The notes under the pieces: generated by a model | What the model was told of the DNA's origin: nothing | The model's input: only the letters and a program-made list of their open reading frames with translations | Databases searched by the model: none | Position numbers and translations under genes: made by a program | DNA from: Ficedula albicollis | Lineage: Eukaryota; Chordata; Aves; Passeriformes; Muscicapidae | Length of the DNA: 64,000 nucleotides | Reading direction: 5' to 3' | Assembly: GCF_000247815.1 (NCBI RefSeq) | Contig: NC_021684.1 | Span: 5,141,851-5,205,850 of the forward strand | Shown here: positions 1 through 64,000 of the stretch, piece by piece | How positions within the stretch are numbered: the first letter of the stretch is position 1 | Layout of the letters: each line of letters starts with the position of its first letter

Positions 1-599
1 TTGTGGCTAAGAGGTTAATCCCAGTGAGGGTCAGGGACTGCCAGCGCTCGGTGGGGCCAGGCTGGTGGGATGGGTGGTGTCCCTTTCTCCAGCCCCAGCC
101 CATGACCAGGCTGGGATGGATGTCACGGTGCCACCGTGCCTGGCGCAGGCAGGACAGGGATGCAGAACCGTTGAGTTTTGACCGTGTTTCTTCTCCGGGG
201 TCCAGATCGCTTTCCTCGTTAGATAATAGCAGCAATAATCAGCTCTGCCCGTGCCGGGAAGGCTGGTTGGCTGCTGATGGTGACTGACTGGCAGACGTGT
301 CAGCACCACCACGGCTGCCACTGTGCCGGCATCGCATCGGTACCGGCACGCTGGGAAGAGTCTCCGAGTGCCCTTTAATTACCCTTTCTCCTGGTACGCA
401 GAACGCTGTTGTGACAGCATCGCTGCTCTCCCAATTGCCTCTTCAGGAATTTTATCAGCTGTCTCGCGTCTTGACACTCTGGGAAGAGGAATCCGTGTTG
501 GGAAAGATGAAAAAGGAGAACCCCACAAATATGAATGCTCGGATTCTGAGAATATAGAAACCATAAACGGGATTGAAATGAAAGCCACTTTTGAGATAC

Positions 600-1503
600 C
601 AAACCATAGTTACTAAATAACCATGAAACAATGGGGTAGCCAGCTAGGGCTAATCCCCTCTTGATAAAACAATGCCTTCTGCCTGATAGTGGGTACAAAG
701 GTCGTAGTCATCCCTGCTACAGCACAAAGAGTAGTTTTTAGAGTTTAAAGTGTAACATGCTATGGTAATGTAAGGATCCTTAGTGGCTGTATGCAAAAGT
801 TACAAAATTTGTATCTTGTATTACATTGGTTAGTAGAAATTAGAATATTCATGGTAGAAGAAAGCTTGATGTATTGTAAAAGGGAAATCGCTCTTGTCTC
901 TCTTTTCTCTCTTCTCTTCTCTTGTCTCTCTTGTCTTTTCTTCCCTGCTTGCTCTCTCCCTTCTCTTGTCCCGTTGCTCTAACCCCCACTCACTTTCTGT
1001 CTTACTTGGGGCTGCAGAGAGCAACCCTCTGTAAAACTCTTTGTACTCTACCCTTACAATAAATATAACAGTAACTTTCAGCTTATACAGAGTGAATGAG
1101 CTTTGTCCCTAAGGACCGTCTATCCAGATACAAAGACTCCGCGTGTAACCAAATTAGAATATTCATGGTAGAAGAAAACTTGATGTATTGTAAAAGGGAA
1201 ATCGCTCTTGTCTCTCTTTTCTCTCTTCTCTTCTCTTGTCTCTCTTGTCTTTTCTTCCCTGCTTGCTCTCTCCCTTCTCTTGTCCCGTTGCTCTAACCCC
1301 CACTCACTTTCTGTCTTACTTTGGGCTGCAGAGAGCAACCCTCAGTGAGACTCTTTCTACTCTACCCTTACAATAACTGTAGCAGTAACTTTTAGCTTAT
1401 ACAAAGTGAATGAGCTTTAACAGTAACTTTCAGCTTATACAGAGTGAATGAGCTTTGTCCCTAAGGACCGTCTATCCAGATACAAAGACTCCGCGTGTAA
1501 CCA
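600..1503 (+). mobile_element. Endogenous retrovirus LTR-like remnant with internal tandem duplication
   Basis: This is an AT-rich segment unlike its surroundings, with a CT-rich block, a plus-strand AATAAA near 1060 and a terminus ...GTGTAACCA. The 3' part is duplicated: 837-1150 and 1151-1503 are near-identical with offset 314. The second copy contains a further roughly 50-bp repeat (CAGCTTATACAGAGTGAATG). No gag, pol or env sequence is visible. The exact 5' border is not determined. Confidence 0.5.
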
Positions 1504-2023
1504 CAAATCCGAGCAGACCTTTCTGCTTAAATAGGCTCTAAATACCCCAAATTAACGACGTGCATTTCTCTGTGGAAGCAAGGACACTTTTCTCCCTGTT
1601 TCTGCAGTGCGGGGAGGGGGCCTGGGTGCCTGCCACACTGCCTATAGCCGGCTCTTCTGTGGCTCCTGGTGTTTGCAGCAGAACCAAAGCACCCTGGCTG
1701 TGGGGATGCGGCACAGGTTGCACCCGGTGACAGCGCAGAGGCTGTGGTCACACCGGTGTCATTGTCCCAGGGCTGTTGGCCCTGCAGCAGTCATCAGTGG
1801 AGGGAAGCGTGGCAGGCCATGGCCAGTCCTTGGAGGTGGATGTGGAGGATGTGAGGCTCCGACTATGTCCCAGGGTCAGCGTGGGCTGGGAAGGGTTCAG
1901 TCCCCAGCAATGTGGTGGCTGCCAACAGCATGAGGGAGGCGCAGAGGGGTCTAGTCAGGGGGAGGCACTGCTTTCCCATCCCTCTCCTTGACTGGCACTA
2001 ACAGCTCTCCCCTTTCTCTGCAG

Positions 2024-40798
<38,775 letters not shown>

Positions 40799-41174
40799 CC
40801 CCCTGGCCGCCCCCGCCAGCTCTCTTTTCTTTCCACTTCCATCTCCATGCCCGTCCCCGGCCCGGTGTGAGGGGGAGCCGCGTCCCCTCCGCTGCCTCGG
40901 GGACCCCGCGGTGCCGCCCCCTGTTCCCCCCAGCCAAAGAAGAGTCGGGGTGCGGGCAGGGGCTCCCCGGCACAGCGGGGACCCGCAGGCTGCCCCGGCG
41001 TCCTCCCGGCCACTCGGACTTGGACAAGTGGCGTCGGTGTCCTCTGCCCGCGACCCCTCCATCCACCTCGCCTATTTTTTTAGCCTGAAGATTTTAAAGC
41101 AGATCTTTCTACATCGAGATTCCAACATTTTCACCTGGAGACCCGGCGGGGTTTATTGTCAGCAACGAGGACAC

Positions 41175-41461
<287 letters not shown>

Positions 41462-41918
41462 GCGGGGGGCAGTGGCCTTTGCCGGGGCACGGCGGAGCCC
41501 CGGTCCCTGCGCTGGGCACAGATACTGGGGTGAAAAGGAGGGGGGGAAATGTATTTTGTTTGTTTTCCGTTCTGCAGATCACTGTGAATCCTGCCCGCTC
41601 AGCCCTGCCCCCCATCCCCAGCCCTGCCAAAGAACCCGCGCTGGCCGGGCCCGCGTGCTGCTTGTCCCCTGCAGGACATGTCCCCGTGTCCCCAGAAGGG
41701 CCGTGCCTGTCCCTCGGGGCCCCGCGGCTGTCCCCGGGTGCTGCTGGCTGGGGACACGCAGCGCTGGGGGTGGGGCGGAGGTGGCCCCGCGGCGCCGCCC
41801 CGAGGGGCTGGGGTGGCGGTGTTGTCCCCCCCCCGGTCACTCCCCTGGGTGCCGAGGAGGGGGACAGCGTGGCTGCTCAGCCCTGGCGCCCCTCACACCC
41901 CACTGCACCCCACAAACC

Positions 41919-41997
41919 CGGCCGGAGGAGGTGCGGCGGGGCCCCCCCCCCCCCCCCCAAACCCGGCCGGAGGAGGTGCGGCGGGGCTGGAGGGGCC
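41919..41997. repeat. Tandem GC-rich unit with a C run between copies
   Basis: AACCCGGCCGGAGGAGGTGC is present on both sides of a C17 run (41942-41958). Confidence 0.85.
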
Positions 41998-42448
41998 CGG
42001 AGCAGGCGACACCCCGGGGTGCCACGCCCGCTGCCGCTGCTCCCGGCAGTGCCGGGGGTCCCTGGGCAGCCGTGCGGACCCCCACTCACCCCGCTCAGAG
42101 CCACCCCATCAACCGGGTCCAGGGGAGCCCCCTCGGCATGGTCACCCCGGGGGGGCTGGGGAGGGCGCCAGGCGGTAATTAGTGCTGGGGTTAATTAATG
42201 GTCATTCTGCTTGTAGCTTTTTCGGTGTGTGTTTGGTTACTGTCTCTGGGAACCGTGTTTGAACAGATGGCTCTGTGTTACCGGGAGTGTGTGTACTTCT
42301 GTAGTCTAGTTAGGTGCTCTGCCAGAAAACCACCACTATACATACCTATAAATATATACATATATAGTCTATTTTAAGTTAAAAACCAATGAGACGAAGG
42401 GGCGGTGTGACCCCGGGCCCCCCGTCCCGCCGGGGTCACTTCCTGCCC

Positions 42449-42637
<189 letters not shown>

Positions 42638-42722
42638 CCACAACAAAAAGACAATTTGTAAGATATCGTGCGTGTGACTCCTTGTAAAATATTTTCAAAT
42701 GGTTTATTACAGAGACTCAGTT

Positions 42723-42728
42723 ATTAAA
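42723..42728 (+). terminator. ATTAAA poly(A) signal, CACNA2D2
   Basis: This is the second most common vertebrate poly(A) hexamer. It is followed by a T-rich stretch (ttcatattttcacttcac) that could serve as downstream element, and it sits at the end of the AT-rich 3'UTR. Confidence 0.5.
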
Positions 42729-42787
42729 TAATGTTCATATTTTCACTTCACAGGCGGTGGCTGCGTCATTGCCCAGGGACGTGAGCA

Positions 42788-42860
42788 TGACTGGGGGGGC
42801 ACAGCATGGGGGGGGGACCCCCCCCCCCCCCCCCCCGGGGGGGCACAGCATGGGGGGGGG
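42788..42860. repeat. Direct repeat flanking a C run
   Basis: GGGGGGGCACAGCATGGGGG occurs before and after a C19 run (42818-42836). Confidence 0.85.
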
Positions 42861-43014
42861 AGGCACAGGATATCAGGGGGGCTCCTGCCAGGTGAGACAG
42901 TGTCCTCACACCTGCTGCACCTCTGGGGGGTAGGGACACGGGACAGGCAGGGAGGGACATGCAACACGCAGGACACCTGTGCGCCCCACACGCTGCACAG
43001 GAGGGGCTGCGGGA

Positions 43015-43042
43015 GAGCGGCAGCTCAGCGCCCCAAATTCCT

Positions 43043-43073
<31 letters not shown>

Positions 43074-43106
43074 GAGCGGCAGCTCAGCGCCCCAAATTCC
43101 TGTGTC
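43015..43106. repeat. Direct repeat flanking a C29 run
   Basis: GAGCGGCAGCTCAGCGCCCC plus AAATTCCTGT occurs at 43015 and again at 43074, with 43045-43073 all C between. Confidence 0.9.
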
Positions 43107-43339
43107 CCCGCAGGACTGTGTCACGCCTGTGTCCTCGTGCCGGTGTCCACCGCACCCATGTCTCCCTCCTTCAGGGGTTCAGTGTCCCCGAGTGCCCCCG
43201 TGTCCATATCCCCATTTCCCAGGGGCTGTGCTCCCATGTGCATCCCCATGGCTGTGTCCTTCATGCCCCATAGCAATCTTCTGCCACCTCTCCCCCCCAC
43301 GTCCCGCCATCTCCGTCTCCCCCTGTGACCGTGTGTCCC

Positions 43340-45916
<2,577 letters not shown>

Positions 45917-46881
45917 CCGGCCCCCTTCCCGCACTGTCTCCGTTGGAGAGCTGCTAATCCCCCTCGTGTCCCCCACGGCCGGGAGCGGGGACTCCTCCTA
46001 CGGCACAGGCAGGAGGAAACCTCATTCCAATGCTTCGCTGCTGCTCCGGCCAGCACCAGGCACCCGGGACAGTGTCACTGCCACCACCGTGAGGACAGCA
46101 ATTCCTGGAGCCACTCCCCTCAGCGCGGGGCAGGCCGTGGAGTCGGCGCTGGCAGCGGGGGCTGTTCTGGGAGAGGGACGCGGGGCTGATCCCTGCCCCA
46201 AGCTGCTGTGCTGGCCCTCATGGGATCAGAGTCAGCTTCTCCTCTGTGCCAGGGCTTGGCCAGAGCACTCAACACTTATTTTCTCCTTTCTGAAGGTAGT
46301 TTTGTCCAAACTGAGGCAATGGGAAGGCTGGTGGGTTTCTCTTACGAATGCCTTCCCATGGGGAGCCTCCCCCCACCCCAGCAGGAGCTTGCCAGAACCT
46401 GTGAGAAGTTTGTTGGGTAGGAGGGGACAGGACACTGGGCAGGATGAGGCCACCCAGCCCCTCACGGTGGTGCTGCAGCACTGCCAGCTCCAGGCTTTGC
46501 GTGGTTGGGATTCTCTGCTTCCTCTCCTGCCCCCTCTCCCTGTGAGGAGCTGCTGCCCTTGGCTGCTCCCCAGCTAATCCGTTTACCAGATTACATTAGA
46601 AGCTGGAATTAATTTTACAGCGGGGCTCTAGCCGCTTCCTCTGGCAGCAGGTTTTTTTCCTGCAGGTAGAATATGTGCTCCCCCTTTCTTTTCCCTCCCT
46701 CTGTGTTGATGGGTTCTTTTTTCCTGGATGGAGAGGATGCTCCCTGTGACAGCCTCCACAGCTCCTGATCCAGTGGGCAATTCCCAGCCCAGGATGTGGA
46801 TCAGCAATGTCATGATTATTTTTTTAAAGGACCACATAAGAAGGTTTTGTCAAACGGGAAGAACACAGACATTTGGGTATC

Positions 46882-46887
46882 AATAAA
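46882..46887 (+). terminator. AATAAA poly(A) signal, TMEM115 (proximal)
   Basis: Canonical hexamer about 970 bp after the TMEM115 stop, followed by a GT/T-rich stretch (gagttctttg). Confidence 0.55.
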
Positions 46888-47113
46888 GAGTTCTTTGAAA
46901 GCATTGGCTCCTGCAGCAGAGCATGGGCAACGTGGGGGTCCTAGCCCAGAGCATCCCCTGCGTGCTCTTGTCAGGAGGCTGAGGAGGGGGTTTCTTCCCA
47001 GGTGCTCCCAGCAGGAGGTGGGAAATCTGCAGGGGGAGATGTCTGCCTGCACCCCAAAAGTCATCCCACCCTAGGAGTAAAGAGGGCTTGTTGCACTCTA
47101 GCTGCCTGAAATT

Positions 47114-47126
47114 TTTATTGAATAAA
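47114..47126. terminator. Palindromic bidirectional poly(A) signal between TMEM115 and CYB561D2
   Basis: TTTATTGAATAAA reads as AATAAA on both strands: plus 47121-47126 and minus 47119-47114, separated by a single G. It lies between two convergent genes and is the only good minus-strand hexamer I noticed downstream of the CYB561D2 stop. Confidence 0.55.
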
Positions 47127-47362
47127 AGCTCTAGATACAGAGGAATTTTTCAGCTCGGGAGCCGCTCCCAGCTCTCCAGCCCTGCCGGGAGCAGGATGCG
47201 TGCTGGAAGGAAGACTGTTGTGCAAGCAAGGAGGTTTCTTCCTGCCTTCCCAAGGGTTCATCACCCAGGTCTGTGCCTTTCCCCCCGTGCTCACGTTGTT
47301 CCCTATGACTTGCTGACTGCAGGTTCACAGCCCGGCTCAGTAACTTGCTTTGTAAACTGACC

Positions 47363-47534
47363 CCACCTCACCAGGCTGAGCCCAGCCCACAGAGGAGAGG
47401 TTTGGAGGGGTTTGTGCGTGGCAACCACCTCACCAGGCTGAGCCCAGCCCACAGAGAGGTTTGGAGGGGTTTGTGCGTGGCAGAGGCTGAGCCCAGCCCA
47501 CAGAGGAGAGGTTTGGAGGGGTTTGTGCGTGGCA
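47363..47534. repeat. Three-copy tandem repeat in the convergent 3'UTR zone
   Basis: A unit of about 62 bp (CACCAGGCTGAGCCCAGCCC... ending TTTGTGCGTGGCA) starts at 47363 and 47425. A shorter third copy at about 47484 lacks the first part of the unit. The copies are nearly identical. The array lies in the expected 3'UTR of CYB561D2. Confidence 0.8.
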
Positions 47535-48899
47535 ATGGGTGCCCAGACCCAAGCCCTTGGGGCGGAGCTGCCCGCTCTGATCCCAGGGAGTGCCATGGGG
47601 ACACACATGCTGCTGTACCGATGCTCGGGTGCCACCACCCTGCCTCAGCCCTGCCACGGCTGAAGCCACAACCGTGCCCTGTGCTTTCCTGGCCAAGCTG
47701 CCCCTGTGGCAGGAGGCAGCATGGTGCCTGATGCAGTCTCCCGGGAGAGAGGGGACTCCCTGCCCTCCTCCTGTCCTGCCCACTCCAAAGCAGCCCTGCG
47801 TGGGAAGGGAAAAGGAGCAGGAATCCTGAGTGAGCCCTCCATTTCCCAGCACTGAGCACCAAGCTGCCGGGATTGGCAGCTTTACCTGTGCTGGGGAACA
47901 TCCCCTCGAGGCAGGGGTGAGGTATCACACACATCACAGCTGCTCCCAAGGGACAAGACACTACAGACAATCCAGGACTAAGGAAAGACGAGTAGGTAGA
48001 AACCAAGTTCCAAGGCGACCCTGTGCGAGCAGGGGGGCTGCCAGCTCTCTCCAAGGGGAGACCCAGCTCGCTCTGGGAAGTTCAGGTCAGCCCCAAGCCC
48101 TCAGTGCTGGCTCCGTTTGCGGTACAGGTACGCATTGCTCACCTGGTTCATGATAACCAGGCTGGTGATGAGGGGACACAGCATGGCGAGGTACCACGAG
48201 GCACCGGTCACTGTGGTGGTGAACCAGAGGGAGCACATGCCCAACATGAGGCTGGCACAGCCCAGCAGGTAGCCCACCAGCCCTGAGGTTGCGTGGTACA
48301 GCTTCAGCTTGGCCAGCGTCCAGTTCTTCATCAGCTTGGGGTAGAGCAGGAGCACGCCCCCGGCGCACTGCCCGCCGGCGTACAGCACGGCCAGCAGCCC
48401 CGTCAGCCCGTGCCAGGTGACAAAGTGGCCCTTGCCGTTCAGGTACTTGTTGTAGGTAATGATTCCCAGCCCCAGGAGAGCGCAGAGCAGGGCGAGCAGC
48501 TGCAGGGCCCAGTGCGCCCGCACTCGCACTTTGCGGGAGAAGGAGCGCAGCAACGAGGTCTCCGGGGAGAAGATCAGCAGCGCTTCCGTCATCAGGAACG
48601 AGAACTGGAGGGCAGAGGGCAGCGGGACTGGCACCGGCCAAACCCCCCTGCGCCGCGGCTCCCGGGACTGGGCACCCCCCGCCCGGGGACTCAGCCTCCC
48701 ATCGCCCGGGGACTACCGGGGCTGGGCACCCGCCAGGCAGGCACTCCGCCGGAACGGCCCCTGCCTGTCCCCCGGCAGCGGGGCGGTGGCACTTACCGCG
48801 AGGGCCATGAGCAGCGGGTGCCAGGAGAAGAGACCTGGAAGGAAGCACAGGCTGAGGTGAGCTGAGACATCCGGCCCCCTCCGCGCCCCCGGCCCCACC

Positions 48900-52561
<3,662 letters not shown>

Positions 52562-52644
52562 CGCAGCGATAGCCCTTTCTAGAGCTGTGTCCCCCGCGCG
52601 TCCCCCGTGTTCCCGTTGTCCCCTCCACGTATCCCCGGAGCTCC

Positions 52645-53302
<658 letters not shown>

Positions 53303-53841
53303 AGGGGTGCGGCGGCACGGCCATGGGGTGTCCCCGCGGTGTCTCTTGGGGGAAGACATGAAACAGGGACTTTAAATTTGGGGGGATCCCCTTTGGGGCT
53401 GTGGGAGGACAGGAGGGGGCCCAGTTTTGGGGCTTTCCCAGGGGTCACAGTGGGGGTAGGGAGGGGTTCCGAGGAGGTTTTGGGTCGAGAGAGTCTTGTA
53501 TTTGAGGTAATCCGAGAGGGTAAGGGTGGGATGGGATGAGAGGGCTGCAATTCTAGAGCATTCCTGGAAGGGCTGGGTGAGACTGGAGGGCCCAGGGTGA
53601 GGAAGGGTCCCAGATCTGAGGCTCTGTGTAGGTAGGGGTGAGGAGAGGCTCCCCTGGTTCTGTGGTGATCGGGGGGTGTTGCTGCAGGCAGGCAGGGCTG
53701 TCCCAGTGGAGCTGCAGCCCCAGACTCGGAGCACAGCATGGGGTTGGGGGTTGCACGAGCAGGTTTCCCTGCACGAGGGACCCTCACTGACCCAGCGGCC
53801 AGAGGTCTGTGGCACTGATGTCCTCACTGGCTGCCCCACAG

Positions 53842-63278
<9,437 letters not shown>

Positions 63279-63452
63279 TCAAGTGAAGTGGTGTCTGGCA
63301 TCTGGCCCGTGGCTCAGAGAGGCAGATATTCCCCCAGTGTGGAGCCCACAGCTGGAAAGAAGCTGGCAAAGGCCCCTTCTGCTCCCCACCCCAGGCAGCA
63401 CTAGCCAGGGTCAGCCTCTCCTCTCCCACCACCCCACCGTGCTGCCTTCTCC

Positions 63453-63458
63453 AATAAA
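63453..63458 (+). terminator. AATAAA poly(A) signal, ZMYND10
   Basis: Canonical hexamer 175 bp after the TAG, followed by a T-rich stretch (cctttttaa). Confidence 0.8.
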
Positions 63459-64000
63459 CCTCCCTTTTTAAAATCCCACAGCTGCTTGGCTTCTGCTTTT
63501 TCTCTCCTAGCTGAAGATAACAAACTGCTTCCTTCCCTCCCTTCCACACAGTAAAGAGGCATGTGTCTATTTTCCTCTCTGCAACAATAGAAATCCCAGA
63601 GAACACAAAAAAACCTATGAGGCTGTGGTTACCTTCCTGCAGCTGGAGAGGGAGGGGAGTGTGAAGACCTCTATGCTGCCTTGTACCATTTTTAGAGCAG
63701 TGTGGAGAGGAGAGGATGTGGTTTGCATGAGCATCTTGCTATGAGAAAGAGTTTCTTGGGTATTTGTCATCTCCCACCTTGCAGAGACGATTCACCCCAT
63801 TTCCTTTCCCTTGATGTGATGTTAGCACCCAGGGCTTGGCCCCCTACCCACCAGCATTACCAGTAAGCAGGGTTTACTGGTGAGGATGCCTTGGGGTGCA
63901 TTCCCACCTCTCACTGGTCAACAGCTGCTGCCAAAGGCCTGGAGCCTTGGTCTGAGACAGCTGGGAAAGATTGGCCATGTCTTCTTTCTGATGGGGTGCC
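63459..64000. other. Downstream flank of ZMYND10
   Basis: No exon was recognised. By synteny RASSF1 would follow on the same strand. Confidence 0.5.

Larger units (their letters stand above)
45917..47145 (+). other. TMEM115: TMEM115 3'UTR
   Basis: Sequence after the TGA at 45914 carries two AATAAA signals on the plus strand, 46882-46887 and 47121-47126. The first is preceded by an AT-rich region. Either or both may be used. No other gene is seen on this strand before NPRL2. Confidence 0.55.

Noticed and set aside
600..1503. Functional retrovirus
   Set aside because: Only LTR-like sequence is present; no gag, pol or env reading frame or primer-binding site context was seen.
47363..47534. CRISPR-like array
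   Set aside because: Contiguous tandem copies without spacers in a vertebrate 3'UTR.
63459..64000. First exons of RASSF1
   Set aside because: Expected by synteny, but no translated segment in this stretch resembles it.

Overview
The window reads as a sauropsid, most likely bird, nuclear contig. Introns are short and GC-rich, splice sites are ordinary vertebrate ones, and LTR-retrovirus remnants and minisatellites lie in the introns. Four protein genes plus one 5'-incomplete one follow the gene order of human 3p21.31: CACNA2D2 (+), TMEM115 (+), CYB561D2 (-), NPRL2 (+), ZMYND10 (+). RASSF1 would be expected just beyond the right edge, but I see no exon of it. The bird assignment is an inference from compactness and repeat style. 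Orthology rests on the exon translations, compared with the human proteins from memory.

Layout. 1-2023 is an upstream intron of CACNA2D2 with an LTR remnant. 2024-40798 holds 35 coding exons of CACNA2D2 (about 992 codons). It lacks only the N-terminal exons, which lie left of the window, and ends in a GPI-anchor signal and stop. Its 3'UTR runs to an ATTAAA near 42.7 kb. TMEM115 (44.16-45.92 kb) has two coding exons and is complete except for the initiator codon. Its 3' end converges on CYB561D2 (49.04-48.10 kb, minus strand), and a palindromic poly(A) signal lies between the two genes. CYB561D2 and NPRL2 are head-to-head, with start codons about 250 bp apart in a CpG-rich promoter. NPRL2 (49.29-52.56 kb) is complete in 11 exons. 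ZMYND10 (53.84-63.28 kb) has 11 visible exons and lacks its first. Functionally this is a conserved neighbourhood rather than a pathway: a calcium-channel auxiliary subunit, a Golgi membrane protein, a cytochrome b561, a GATOR1 mTORC1 regulator and a dynein-arm assembly factor.

Sequence quality dominates the unusual signal. Nine long pure G or C runs (105 to 2883 bp) make up about 7.1 kb, or 11% of the window. Several sit between direct repeats, and two appear to have overwritten real gene parts (the TMEM115 start; the NPRL2 3'UTR with ZMYND10 exon 1). A roughly 1.56 kb near-identical tandem duplication in a CACNA2D2 intron has a single N at its junction and looks like a false assembly duplication. 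The most interesting biological signals are a 21-bp in-frame microexon of CACNA2D2 with a GC donor, the intact RRR motif and intron-split MIDAS of alpha2delta-2, and the bidirectional poly(A) palindrome. I found no previously undescribed system.
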